Shown: piece after piece, positions 37,130-51,534 of the stretch | How positions within the stretch are numbered: position 1 is the first letter of the stretch | Layout: every line of letters begins with the position of its first letter | From: Euwallacea fornicatus | Taxonomy: Eukaryota; Arthropoda; Insecta; Coleoptera; Curculionidae | Direction of reading: 5' to 3' | Assembly (NCBI RefSeq): GCF_040115645.1 | Contig: NW_027096072.1 | Span: 186,001 to 250,000, forward strand | DNA: 64,000 bases | Notes under the pieces: model-generated | What the model saw: only the letters and a program-made list of their open reading frames with translations | Databases searched by the model: none | What the model was told of the DNA's origin: nothing | Made by a program: the position numbers and the translations under genes

Positions 37130-39235
37130 AGGCTTCATTGTATCTTGGTGAATTTTTGTAGAAAACGAGTAATTTATGGGCTCAAACACACATCTTTCGT
37201 GACTTTTCAAGCTTTGAACCTCCGTAACTTCGGCAAATGAGCTCCAAATACCTTCAAAATTTTACCACAGAATCAACTCGACGAGCTCTTTAACACGACT
37301 AAGAAGGCTTCATTATATCTAGGTGAGTTTTCTAGAAAACGAGTAATTTATGTGCTCAAGCACACATCTTTCGTGACTTTTCAAGTTTTGAACGTCCGTA
37401 ACTTCGGCAAATGAGCTCCAAATACCTTCAAAATTTTACCACAGAATCACCTCGACGAGCTCTTTAACATGACAAATAAAGCTTCATTGTATCTTGGTGA
37501 GTTTTTTAGAAAACTAGTAATTTATGTGCTCAAGCACACATCTTTCGTGACTTTTCAAGTTTTGAACCTCCGTAACTTCGGCAAATGAGCTGCAACTACC
37601 TTCAAAATTTGACCACAGAATCATCTCAACGAGCTCTTTAACACGACTAAGAAGGCTTCATTGTATCTTGGTGAGTTTTTTAGAAAACTAGTAATTTATG
37701 TGCTCAAGCACACATCTTTCGTGACTTTTCAAGCTTTGAACCTCCGTAACTTCGGCAAATGAGCTCCAAATACCTTCAAAATTTTACCACAGAATCAACT
37801 CGACGAGCTCTTTAACACGACTAAGAAGGCTTCATTGTATCTTGGTGAATTTTTGTAGAAAACGAGTAATTTATGGGCTCAAACACACATCTTTCGTGAC
37901 TTTTCAAGCTTTGAACATCCGTAACTTCGGCAAATGAGCTCGAAATACCTTCAAAATTTTACCACAGAATCATCTCAACGAGCTCTTTAACACGACTAAG
38001 AAGGCTTCATTATATCTAGGTGAGTTTTCTAGAAAACAAGTAATTTATGTGCTCAAGCACACATCTTTCGTGACTTTTCAAGTTTTGAACCTCCGTAACT
38101 TCGGCAAATGAGCTCCAAATACCTTCAAAATTTTACCACAGAATCACCTCGACGAGCTCTTTAACATGACAAATAAGGCTTCATTGTATCTTGGTGAGTT
38201 TTTTAGAAAACTAGTAATTTATGTGCTCAAGCACACATCTTTCGTGACTTTTCAAGCTTTGAACCTCCGTAACTTCGGCAAATGAGCTCCAAATACCTTC
38301 AAAATTTTACCACAGAATCACCTCGACGAGCTCTTTAACACGACTAAGAAGGCTTCATTATATCTAGGTGAGTTTTCTCGAAAACGAGTAATTTATGTGC
38401 TCAAGCACACATCTTTCGTGACTTTTCAAGATTTGAACCTCCGTAACTTCGGCAAATGAGCTGCAACTAACTTCAAAATTTGACCACAGAATCATCTCAA
38501 CGAGCTCTTTAACACGACTAAGAAGGCTTCATTATATCTAGGTGAGTTTTCTAGAAAACGAGTAATTTATGTGCTCAAGCACACATCTTTCGTGACTTTT
38601 CAAGTTTTGAACGTCCGTAACTTCGGCGAATGTGCTTCAAATTGCTTAAAAAATTGATCATAGAATCATCTCGTTTAGCTCTTTAACACTACTAAGAAGG
38701 CTTCATTGTATCTTGGTGAATTTTTGTAGAAAACGAGTAATTTATGGGCTCAAACACACATCTTTCGTGACTTTTCAAGCTTTGAACCTCCGTAACTTCG
38801 GCAAATGAGCTCCAAATACCTTCAAAATTTTACCACAGAATCAACTCGACGAGCTCTTTAACACGACTAAGAAGGCTTCATTATATCTAGGTGAGTTTTC
38901 TAGAAAACGAGTAATTTATGTGCTCAAGCACACATCTTTCGTGACTTTTCAAGTTTTGAACGTCCGTAACTTCGGCAAATGAGCTCCAAATACCTTCAAA
39001 ATTTTACCACAGAATCACCTCGACGAGCTCTTTAACATGACAAATAAAGCTTCATTGTATCTTGGTGAGTTTTTTAGAAAACTAGTAATTTATGTGCTCA
39101 AGCACACATCTTTCGTGACTTTTCAAGTTTTGAACCTCCGTAACTTCGGCAAATGAGCTGCAACTACCTTCAAAATTTGACCACAGAATCATCTCAACGA
39201 GCTCTTTAACACGACTAAGAAGGCTTCATTATATC
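37130..39235 (+). repeat. 9-monomer duplication, offset 1568 bp
   Basis: A block with a D monomer, a B monomer with GTCCGTAACTTCGGCAAATG, and a C monomer with GACAAATAAAGC recurs 1568 bp on (GACAAATAAA at 37471 and 39039; 9 x 174 + 2). An E-type monomer follows in both copies. The AAATAAAGC form contains AATAAA, which most C monomers (AAATAAGGC) lack; I give it no functional weight. Confidence 0.72.
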
Positions 39236-40050
39236 TAGGTGAGTTTTCTAGAAAACAAGTAATTTATGTGCTCAAGCACACATCTTTCGTGACTTTTCAA
39301 GTTTTGAACCTCCGTAACTTCGGCAAATGAGCTCCAAATACCTTCAAAATTTTACCACAGAATCAACTCGACGAGCTCTTTAACACGACTAAGAAGGCTT
39401 CATTATATCTAGGTGAGTTTTCTAGAAAACGAGTAATTTATGTGCTCAAGCACACATCTTTCGTGACTTTTCAAGCTTTGAACCTCCGTAACTTCGGCAA
39501 ATGAGCTCCAAATACCTTAAAAATTTTACCACAGAATCAACTCGACGAGCTCTTTAACACGACTAAGAAGGCTTCATTGTATCTTGGTGAATTTTTGTAG
39601 AAAACGAGTAATTTATGGGCTCAAACACACATCTTTCGTGACTTTTCAAGCTTTGAACCTCCGTAACTTCGGCAAATGAGCTCCAAATACCTTCAAAATT
39701 TTACCACAGAATCAACTCGACGAGCTCTTTAACACGACTAAGAAGGCTTCATTGTATCTTGGTGAATTTTTGTAGAAAACGAGTAATTTATGGGCTCAAA
39801 CACACATCTTTCGTGACTTTTCAAGCTTTGAACCTCCGTAACTTCGGCAAATGAGCTCCAAATACCTTCAAAATTTTACCACAGAATCAACTCAACGAGC
39901 TCTTTAACACGACTAAGAAGGCTTCATTATATCTAGGTGAGTTTTCTAGAAAACGAGTAATTTATGTGCTCAAGCACACATCTTTCGTGACTTTTCAAGT
40001 TTTGAACGTCCGTAACTTCGGCGAATGTGCTTCAAATTGCTTAAAAAATT

Positions 40051-43000
40051 GATCATAGAATCATCTCGTTTAGCTCTTCATCATGACTCATAAGGCTTCA
40101 TTATATCTCGGTGAGTTTTCTAGAAAACGAGTAATTTATGTGCTTAAACACACATCTTTCGTGACTTTTCAAGCTTTGAACCTCCGTAACTTCGGCAAAT
40201 GAGATCCAAATACCTTCAAAATTTTACCACAGAATCACCTCGACGAGCTCTTTAACACGACTAAGAAGGCTTCATTATATCTAGGTGAGTTTTCTAGAAA
40301 ACGAGTAATTTATGTGCTCAAGCACACATCTTTCGTGACTTTTCAAAATTTGAACCTCCGTAACTTCGGCAAATGAGCTGCAACTACCTTCAAAATTTGA
40401 CCACAGAATCATCTCAACGAGCTCTTTAACACGACTAAGAAGGCTTCATTATATCTAGGTGAGTTTTCTAGAAAACGTGTAATTTATGTGCTCAAACACA
40501 CATCTTTCGTGACTTTTCAAGCTTTGACCTCCGTAACTTCGGCAAATGAGCTCCAAATACCTTCAAAATTTTACCACAGAATCATCTCAACGAGCTCTTT
40601 AACACGACTAAGAAGGCTTCATTATATCTAGGTGAGTTTTCTAGAAAACAAGTAATTTATGTGCTCAAGCACACATCTTTCGTGACTTTTCAAGTTTTGA
40701 ACCTCCGTAACTTCAGCAAATGAGCTCCAAATACCTTCAAAATTTTACCACAGAATCAACTCGACGAGCTCTTTAACATGACAAATAAGGCTTCATTGTA
40801 TCTTGGTGAGTTTTTTAGAAAACTAGTAATTTATGTGCTCAAGCACACATCTTTCGTGACTTTTCAAGTTTTGAACCTCCGTAACTTCGGCAAATGAGCT
40901 CCAAATACCTTCAAAATTTTACCACAGAATCAACTCGACGAGCTCTTTAACACGACTAAGAAGGCTTCATTGTATCTTGGTGAGTTTTCTAGAATACGAG
41001 TAATTTATGTGCTCAAGCACACATCTTTCGTGACTTTTCAAGCTTTGAACCTCCGTAACTTCGGCAAATGAGCTCCAAATACCTTCAAAATTTTACCACA
41101 GAATCACCTCGACGAGCTCTTTAACACGACTAAGAAGGCTTCATTGTATCTTGGTGAATTTTTGTAGAAAACGAGTAATTTATGGGCTCAAACACACATC
41201 TTTCGTGACTTTTCAAGCTTTGACCTCCGTAACTTCGGCAAATGAGCTCCAAATACCTTCAAAATTTTACCACAGAATCATCTCAACGAGCTCTTTAACA
41301 CGACTAAGAAGGCTTCATTATATCTAGGTGAGTTTTCTAGAAAACGAGTAATTTATGTGCTCAAGCACACATCTTTCGTGACTTTTCAAAATTTGAACCT
41401 CCGTAACTTCGGCAAATGAGCTGCAACTACCTTCAAAATTTGACCACAGAATCATCTCAACGAGCTCTTTAACACGACTAAGAAGGCTTCATTATATCTA
41501 GGTGAGTTTTCTAGAAAACAAGTAATTTATGTGCTCAAGCACACATCTTTCGTGACTTTTCAAGTTTTGAACCTCCGTAACTTCGGCAAATGAGCTCCAA
41601 ATACCTTCAAAATTTTACCACAGAATCACCTCGACGAGCTCTTTAACACGACTAAGAAGGCTTCATTATATCTAGGTGAGTTTTCTAGAAAACAAGTAAT
41701 TTATGTGCTCAAGCACACATCTTTCGTGACTTTTCAAGTTTTGAACCTCCGTAACTTCGGCAAATGAGCTCCAAATACCTTCAAAATTTTACCACAGAAT
41801 CACCTCGACGAGCTCTTTAACATGACAAATAAGGCTTCATTGTATCTTGGTGAATTTTTGTAGAAAACGAGTAATTTATGGGCTCAAACACACATCTTTC
41901 GTGACTTTTCAAGCTTTGACCTCCGTAACTTCGGCAAATGAGCTCCAAATACCTTCAAAATTTTACCACAGAATCATCTCAACGAGCTCTTTAACACGAC
42001 TAAGAAGGCTTCATTATATCTAGGTGAGTTTTCTAGAAAACGAGTAATTTATGTGCTCAAGCACACATCTTTCGTGACTTTTCAAAATTTGAACCTCCGT
42101 AACTTCGGCAAATGAGCTGCAACTACCTTCAAAATTTGACCACAGAATCATCTCAACGAGCTCTTTAACACGACTAAGAAGGCTTCATTATATCTAGGTG
42201 AGTTTTCTAGAAAACAAGTAATTTATGTGCTCAAGCACACATCTTTCGTGACTTTTCAAGTTTTGAACCTCCGTAACTTCGGCAAATGAGCTCCAAATAC
42301 CTTCAAAATTTTACCACAGAATCACCTCGACGAGCTCTTTAACATGACAAATAAGGCTTCATTGTATCTTGGTGAATTTTTGTAGAAAACGAGTAATTTA
42401 TGGGCTCAAACACACATCTTTCGTGACTTTTCAAGCTTTGAACCTCCGTAACTTCGGCAAATGAGCTCCAAATACCTTCAAAATTTTACCACAGAATCAC
42501 CTCGACGAGCTCTTTAACACGACTAAGAAGGCTTCATTATATCTAGGTGAGTTTTCTCGAAAACGAGTAATTTATGTGCTCAAGCACACATCTTTCGTGA
42601 CTTTTCAAGATTTGAACCTCCGTAACTTCGGCAAATGAGCTGCAACTAACTTCAAAATTTGACCACAGAATCATCTCAACGAGCTCTTTAACACGACTAA
42701 GAAGGCTTCATTATATCTAGGTGAGTTTTCTAGAAAACGAGTAATTTATGTGCTCAAGCACACATCTTTCGTGACTTTTCAAGTTTTGAACGTCCGTAAC
42801 TTCGGCGAATGTGCTTCAAATTGCTTAAAAAATTGATCATAGAATCATCTCGTTTAGCTCTTCATCATGACTCATAAGGCTTCATTATATCTCGGTGAGT
42901 TTTCTAGAAAACGAGTAATTTATGTGCTTAAACACACATCTTTCGTGACTTTTCAAGCTTTGAACCTCCGTAACTTCGGCAAATGAGATCCAAATACCTT

Positions 43001-46000
43001 CAAAATTTTACCACAGAATCACCTCGACGAGCTCTTTAACACGACTAAGAAGGCTTCATTATATCTAGGTGAGTTTTCTAGAAAACGAGTAATTTATGTG
43101 CTCAAGCACACATCTTTCGTGACTTTTCAAAATTTGAACCTCCGTAACTTCGGCAAATGAGCTGCAACTACCTTCAAAATTTGACCACAGAATCATCTCA
43201 ACGAGCTCTTTAACACGACTAAGAAGGCTTCATTATATCTAGGTGAGTTTTCTAGAAAACGTGTAATTTATGTGCTCAAGCACACATCTTTCGTGACTTT
43301 TCAAGCTTTGAACCTCCGTAACTTCGGCAAATGAGCTCCAAATACCTTCAAAATTTTACCACAGAATCAACTCGACGAGCTCTTTAACACGACTAAGAAG
43401 GCTTCATTGTATCTTGGTGAATTTTTGTAGAAAACGAGTAATTTATGGGCTCAAACACACATCTTTCGTGACTTTTCAAGCTTTGACCTCCGTAACTTCG
43501 GCAAATGAGCTCCAAATACCTTCAAAATTTTACCACAGAATCATCTCAACGAGCTCTTTAACACGACTAAGAATGCTTCATTATATCTAGGTGAGTTTTC
43601 TAGAAAACAAGTAATTTATGTGCTCAAGCACACATCTTTCGTGACTTTTCAAGTTTTGAACCTCCGTAACTTCGGCAAATGAGCTCCAAATACCTTCAAA
43701 ATTTTACCACAGAATCAACTCGACGAGCTCTTTAACATGTCAAATAAGGCTTCATTGTATCTTGGTGAGTTTTTTAGAAAACTAGTAATTTATGTGCTTA
43801 AGCACACATCTTTCGTGACTTTTCAAGTTTTGAACCTCCGTAACTTCGGCAAATGAGCTCCAAATACCTTCAAAATTTTACCACAGAATCAACTCGACGA
43901 GCTCTTTAACACGACTAAGAAGGCTTCATTGTATCTTGGTGAGTTTTCTAGAAAACGAGTAATTTATGTGCTCAAGCACACATCTTTCGTGACTTTTCAA
44001 GCTTTGAACCTCCGTAACTTCGGCAAATGAGCTCCAAATACCTTCAAAATTTTACCACAGAATCACCTCGACGAGCTCTTTAACACGACTAAGAAGGCTT
44101 CATTGTATCTTGGTGAGTTTTCTAGAAAACGAGTAATTTATGTGCTCAAGCACACATCTTTCGTGACTTTTCAAGCTTTGAACCTCCGTAACTTCGGCAA
44201 ATGAGCTCCAAATACCTTCAAAATTTTACCACAGAATCACCTCGACGAGCTCTTTAACATGACAAATAAGGCTTCATTGTATTTTGGTGAGTTTTTTAGA
44301 AAACTAGTAATTTATGTGCTCAAGCACACATCTTTCGTGACTTTTCAAGCTTTGAACCTCCGTAACTTCGGCAAATGAGCTCCAAATACCTTCAAAATTT
44401 TACCACAGAATCACCTCGACGAGCTCTTTAACACGACTAAGAAGGCTTCATTATATCTAGGTGAGTTTTCTAGAAAACGAGTAATTTATGTGCTCAAGCA
44501 CACATCTTTCGTGACTTTTCAAGCTTTGAACCTCCGTAACTTCGGCAAATGAGTTCCAAATACCTTCAAAATTTTACCACAGAATCATCTCAACGAGCTC
44601 TTTAACATGACTAAGAAGGCTTCATTATATCTAGGTGAGTTTTCTAGAAAACAAGTAATTTATGTGCTCAAGCACACATCTTTCGTGACTTTTCAAGCTT
44701 TGAACCTCCGTAACTTCGGCAAATGAGCTCCAAATACCTTCAAAATTTTACCACAGAATCACCTCGACGAGCTCTTTAACACGACTAAGAAGGCTTCATT
44801 ATATCTAGGTGAGTTTTCTAGAAAACGAGTAATTTATGTGCTCAAGCACACATCTTTCGTGACTTTTCAAGCTTTGAACCTCCGTAACTTCGGCAAATGA
44901 GTTCCAAATACCTTCAAAATTTTACCACAGAATCATCTCAACGAGCTCTTTAACATGACTAAGAAGGCTTCATTATATCTAGGTGAGTTTTCTAGAAAAC
45001 AAGTAATTTATGTGCTCAAGCACACATCTTTCGTGACTTTTCAAGTTTTGAACCTCCGTAACTTCGGCAAATGAGCTCCAAATACCTTCAAAATTTTACC
45101 ACAGAATCACCTCGACGAGCTCTTTAACACGACTAAGAAGGCTTCATTATATCTAGGTGAGTTTTCTAGAAAACGAGTAATTTATGTGCTCAAACACACA
45201 TCTTTCGTGACTTTTCAAGCTTTGAACCTCCCTAACTTCGGCAAATGAGCTCCAAATACCTTCAAAATTTTACCACAGAATCATCTCAACGAGCTCTTTA
45301 ACATGACTAAGAAGGCTTCATTATATCTAGGTGAGTTTTCTAGAAAACAAGTAATTTATGTGCTCAAGCACACATCTTTCGTGACTTTTCAAGTTTTGAA
45401 CCTCCGTAACTTCGGCAAATGAGCTCCAAATACCTTCAAAATTTTACCACAGAATCACCTCGACGAGCTCTTTAACACGACTAAGAAGGCTTCATTATAT
45501 CTAGGTGAGTTTTCTAGAAAACGAGTAATTTATGTGCTCAAACACACATCTTTCGTGACTTTTCAAGCTTTGAACCTCCCTAACTTCGGCAAATGAGCTC
45601 CAAATACCTTCAAAATTTTACCACAGAATCAACTCGACGAGCTCTTCATCATGACTCATAAGGCTTCATTATATCTCGGTGAGTTTTCTAGAAAACGAGT
45701 AATTTATGTGCTCAAACACACATCTTTCGTGACTTTTCAAGTTTTGAACCTCCGTAACTTCGGCAAATGAGCTCCAAATACCTTCAAAATTTTACCACAG
45801 AATCAACTCGACGAGCTCTTTAACATGACAAATAAGGCTTCATTGTATCTTGGTGAGTTTTTTAGAAAACTAGTAATTTATGTGCTCAAGCACACATCTT
45901 TCGTGACTTTTCAAGTTTTGAACCTCCGTAACTTCGGCAAATGAGCTCCAAATACCTTCAAAATTTTACCACAGAATCAACTCGACGAGCTCTTTAACAC

Positions 46001-49000
46001 GACTAAGAAGGCTTCATTGTATCTTGGTGAGTTTTCTAGAAAACGAGTAATTTATGTGCTCAAGCACACATCTTTCGTGACTTTTCAAGCTTTGAACCTC
46101 CGTAACTTCGGCAAATGAGCTCCAAATACCTTCAAAATTTTACCACAGAATCACCTCGACGAGCTCTTTAACACGACTAAGAAGGCTTCATTATATCTAG
46201 GTGAGTTTTCTCGAAAACGAGTAATTTATGTGCTCAAGCACACATCTTTCGTGACTTTTCAAGATTTGAACCTCCGTAACTTCGGCAAATGAGCTGCAAC
46301 TAACTTCAAAATTTGACCACAGAATCATCTCAACGAGCTCTTTAACACGACTAAGAAGGCTTCATTATATCTAGGTGAGTTTTCTAGAAAACGAGTAATT
46401 TATGTGCTCAAGCACACATCTTTCGTGACTTTTCAAGTTTTGAACGTCCGTAACTTCGGCGAATGTGCTTCAAATTGCTTAAAAAATTGATCATAGAATC
46501 ATCTCGTTTAGCTCTTCATCATGACTCATAAGGCTTCATTATATCTCGGTGAGTTTTCTAGAAAACGAGTAATTTATGTGCTTAAACACACATCTTTCGT
46601 GACTTTTCAAGCTTTGAACCTCCGTAACTTCGGCAAATGAGATCCAAATACCTTCAAAATTTTACCACAGAATCACCTCGACGAGCTCTTTAACACGACT
46701 AAGAAGGCTTCATTATATCTAGGTGAGTTTTCTAGAAAACGAGTAATTTATGTGCTCAAGCACACATCTTTCGTGACTTTTCAAAATTTGAACCTCCGTA
46801 ACTTCGGCAAATGAGCTGCAACTACCTTCAAAATTTGACCACAGAATCATCTCAACGAGCTCTTTAACACGACTAAGAAGGCTTCATTATATCTAGGTGA
46901 GTTTTCTAGAAAACGTGTAATTTATGTGCTCAAGCACACATCTTTCGTGACTTTTCAAGCTTTGAACCTCCGTAACTTCGGCAAATGAGCTCCAAATACC
47001 TTCAAAATTTTACCACAGAATCAACTCGACGAGCTCTTTAACACGACTAAGAAGGCTTCATTGTATCTTGGTGAATTTTTGTAGAAAACGAGTAATTTAT
47101 GGGCTCAAACACACATCTTTCGTGACTTTTCAAGCTTTGACCTCCGTAACTTCGGCAAATGAGCTCCAAATACCTTCAAAATTTTACCACAGAATCATCT
47201 CAACGAGCTCTTTAACACGACTAAGAAGGCTTCATTATATCTAGGTGAGTTTTCTAGAAAACAAGTAATTTATGTGCTCAAGCACACATCTTTCGTGACT
47301 TTTCAAGTTTTGAACCTCCGTAACTTCGGCAAATGAGCTCCAAATACCTTCAAAATTTTACCACAGAATCAACTCGACGAGCTCTTTAACATGTCAAATA
47401 AGGCTTCATTGTATCTTGGTGAGTTTTTTAGAAAACTAGTAATTTATGTGCTTAAGCACACATCTTTCGTGACTTTTCAAGTTTTGAACCTCCGTAACTT
47501 CGGCAAATGAGCTCCAAATACCTTCAAAATTTTACCACAGAATCAACTCGACGAGCTCTTTAACACGACTAAGAAGGCTTCATTGTATCTTGGTGAGTTT
47601 TCTAGAAAACGAGTAATTTATGTGCTCAAGCACACATCTTTCGTGACTTTTCAAGCTTTGAACCTCCGTAACTTCGGCAAATGAGCTCCAAATACCTTCA
47701 AAATTTTACCACAGAATCACCTCGACGAGCTCTTTAACATGACAAATAAGGCTTCATTGTATTTTGGTGAGTTTTTTAGAAAACTAGTAATTTATGTGCT
47801 CAAGCACACATCTTTCGTGACTTTTCAAGCTTTGAACCTCCGTAACTTCGGCAAATGAGCTCCAAATACCTTCAAAATTTTACCACAGAATCACCTCGAC
47901 GAGCTCTTTAACACGACTAAGAAGGCTTCATTATATCTAGGTGAGTTTTCTAGAAAACGAGTAATTTATGTGCTCAAGCACACATCTTTCGTGACTTTTC
48001 AAGCTTTGAACCTCCGTAACTTCGGCAAATGAGTTCCAAATACCTTCAAAATTTTACCACAGAATCATCTCAACGAGCTCTTTAACATGACTAAGAAGGC
48101 TTCATTATATCTAGGTGAGTTTTCTAGAAAACAAGTAATTTATGTGCTCAAGCACACATCTTTCGTGACTTTTCAAGTTTTGAACCTCCGTAACTTCGGC
48201 AAATGAGCTCCAAATACCTTCAAAATTTTACCACAGAATCACCTCGACGAGCTCTTTAACACGACTAAGAAGGCTTCATTATATCTAGGTGAGTTTTCTA
48301 GAAAACGAGTAATTTATGTGCTCAAACACACATCTTTCGTGACTTTTCAAGCTTTGAACCTCCCTAACTTCGGCAAATGAGCTCCAAATACCTTCAAAAT
48401 TTTACCACAGAATCATCTCAACGAGCTCTTTAACATGACTAAGAAGGCTTCATTATATCTAGGTGAGTTTTCTAGAAAACAAGTAATTTATGTGCTCAAG
48501 CACACATCTTTCGTGACTTTTCAAGTTTTGAACCTCCGTAACTTCGGCAAATGAGCTCCAAATACCTTCAAAATTTTACCACAGAATCACCTCGACGAGC
48601 TCTTTAACACGACTAAGAAGGCTTCATTATATCTAGGTGAGTTTTCTAGAAAACGAGTAATTTATGTGCTCAAACACACATCTTTCGTGACTTTTCAAGC
48701 TTTGAACCTCCCTAACTTCGGCAAATGAGCTCCAAATACCTTCAAAATTTTACCACAGAATCAACTCGACGAGCTCTTCATCATGACTCATAAGGCTTCA
48801 TTATATCTCGGTGAGTTTTCTAGAAAACGAGTAATTTATGTGCTCAAACACACATCTTTCGTGACTTTTCAAGTTTTGAACCTCCGTAACTTCGGCAAAT
48901 GAGCTCCAAATACCTTCAAAATTTTACCACAGAATCAACTCGACGAGCTCTTTAACATGACAAATAAGGCTTCATTGTATCTTGGTGAGTTTTTTAGAAA

Positions 49001-51534
49001 ACTAGTAATTTATGTGCTCAAGCACACATCTTTCGTGACTTTTCAAGTTTTGAACCTCCGTAACTTCGGCAAATGAGCTCCAAATACCTTCAAAATTTTA
49101 CCACAGAATCAACTCGACGAGCTCTTTAACACGACTAAGAAGGCTTCATTGTATCTTGGTGAGTTTTCTAGAAAACGAGTAATTTATGTGCTCAAGCACA
49201 CATCTTTCGTGACTTTTCAAGCTTTGAACCTCCGTAACTTCGGCAAATGAGCTCCAAATACCTTCAAAATTTTACCACAGAATCACCTCGACGAGCTCTT
49301 TAACACGACTAAGAAGGCTTCATTATATCTAGGTGAGTTTTCTCGAAAACGAGTAATTTATGTGCTCAAGCACACATCTTTCGTGACTTTTCAAGATTTG
49401 AACCTCCGTAACTTCGGCAAATGAGCTGCAACTAACTTCAAAATTTGACCACAGAATCATCTCAACGAGCTCTTTAACACGACTAAGAAGGCTTCATTAT
49501 ATCTAGGTGAGTTTTCTAGAAAACGAGTAATTTATGTGCTCAAGCACACATCTTTCGTGACTTTTCAAGTTTTGAACGTCCGTAACTTCGGCGAATGTGC
49601 TTCAAATTGCTTAAAAAATTGATCATAGAATCATCTCGTTTAGCTCTTCATCATGACTCATAAGGCTTCATTATATCTCGGTGAGTTTTCTAGAAAACGA
49701 GTAATTTATGTGCTTAAACACACATCTTTCGTGACTTTTCAAGCTTTGAACCTCCGTAACTTCGGCAAATGAGATCCAAATACCTTCAAAATTTTACCAC
49801 AGAATCACCTCGACGAGCTCTTTAACACGACTAAGAAGGCTTCATTATATCTAGGTGAGTTTTCTAGAAAACGAGTAATTTATGTGCTCAAGCACACATC
49901 TTTCGTGACTTTTCAAAATTTGAACCTCCGTAACTTCGGCAAATGAGCTGCAACTACCTTCAAAATTTGACCACAGAATCATCTCAACGAGCTCTTTAAC
50001 ACGACTAAGAAGGCTTCATTATATCTAGGTGAGTTTTCTAGAAAACGTGTAATTTATGTGCTCAAGCACACATCTTTCGTGACTTTTCAAGCTTTGAACC
50101 TCCGTAACTTCGGCAAATGAGCTCCAAATACCTTCAAAATTTTACCACAGAATCAACTCGACGAGCTCTTTAACACGACTAAGAAGGCTTCATTGTATCT
50201 TGGTGAATTTTTGTAGAAAACGAGTAATTTATGGGCTCAAACACACATCTTTCGTGACTTTTCTAGCTTTGACCTCCGTAACTTCGGCAAATGAGCTCCA
50301 AATACCTTCAAAATTTTACCACAGAATCATCTCAACGAGCTCTTTAACACGACTAAGAAGGCTTCATTATATCTAGGTGAGTTTTCTAGAAAACAAGTAA
50401 TTTATGTGCTCAAGCACACATCTTTCGTGACTTTTCAAGTTTTGAACCTCCGTAACTTCGGCAAATGAGCTCCAAATACCTTCAAAATTTTACCACAGAA
50501 TCAACTCGACGAGCTCTTTAACATGTCAAATAAGGCTTCATTGTATCTTGGTGAGTTTTTTAGAAAACTAGTAATTTATGTGCTTAAGCACACATCTTTC
50601 GTGACTTTTCAAGTTTTGAACCTCCGTAACTTCGGCAAATGAGCTCCAAATACCTTCAAAATTTTACCACAGAATCAACTCGACGAGCTCTTTAACATGT
50701 CAAATAAGGCTTCATTGTATCTTGGTGAGTTTTCTAGAAAACGAGTAATTTATGTGCTCAAGCACACATCTTTCGTGACTTTTCAAGCTTTGAACCTCCG
50801 TAACTTCGGCAAATGAGCTCCAAATACCTTCAAAATTTTACCACAGAATCACCTCGACGAGCTCTTTAACATGACAAATAAGGCTTCATTGTATTTTGGT
50901 GAGTTTTTTAGAAAACTAGTAATTTATGTGCTCAAGCACACATCTTTCGTGACTTTTCAAGCTTTGAACCTCCGTAACTTCGGCAAATGAGCTCCAAATA
51001 CCTTCAAAATTTTACCACAGAATCACCTCGACGAGCTCTTTAACACGACTAAGAAGGCTTCATTATATCTAGGTGAGTTTTCTAGAAAACGAGTAATTTA
51101 TGTGCTCAAGCACACATCTTTCGTGACTTTTCAAGCTTTGAACCTCCGTAACTTCGGCAAATGAGTTCCAAATACCTTCAAAATTTTACCACAAAATCAT
51201 CTCAACGAGCTCTTTAACATGACTAAGAAGGCTTCATTATATCTAGGTGAGTTTTCTAGAAAACAAGTAATTTATGTGCTCAAGCACACATCTTTCGTGA
51301 CTTTTCAAGTTTTGAACCTCCGTAACTTCGGCAAATGAGCTCCAAATACCTTCAAAATTTTACCACAGAATCACCTCGACGAGCTCTTTAACACGACTAA
51401 GAAGGCTTCATTATATCTAGGTGAGTTTTCTAGAAAACGAGTAATTTATGTGCTCAAGCACACATCTTTCGTGACTTTTCAAGTTTTGAACGTCCGTAAC
51501 TTCGGCGAATGTGCTTCAAATTGCTTAAAAAATT
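40051..51534 (+). repeat. Long higher-order units of 2784, 3654, 3132 and 1914 bp
   Basis: GATCATAG with CGTTTAGCTCTTCATCATG occurs at 40051, 42835, 46489, 49621 and 51535. All of the first four are followed at the same distance by the private mark TGCTTAAACAC (40141, 42925, 46579, 49711) and by GAGATCCAAATACC. The 43-46 kb and 46-49 kb units also share ACATGTCAAAT, GTGCTTAAGCAC, CTTTGACCTCC and TATTTTGG, and the 49.6 kb unit repeats them 3132 bp on. Length differences are whole monomers: for example the offset between the 42.8 and 46.5 kb units drops from 3654 to 3480 before the TATTTTGG mark (44281, 47761). The last unit is cut short by a new A monomer at 51535. Confidence 0.87.
40364..40536 (+). 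repeat. 173-bp monomer with one-base deletion
   Basis: This unit lacks one A in the CTTTGAACCTCC segment, which reads CTTTGACCTCC, so the CTTCGG landmarks are 173 bp apart. The deletion recurs near 41.2, 41.9, 43.48, 47.14 and 50.27 kb. It therefore seems to have arisen once and been carried along by the higher-order copies of the 40-51 kb block. In most of the later copies it follows a 175-bp D unit, which cancels the length change and keeps the whole unit a multiple of 174. Confidence 0.85.
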
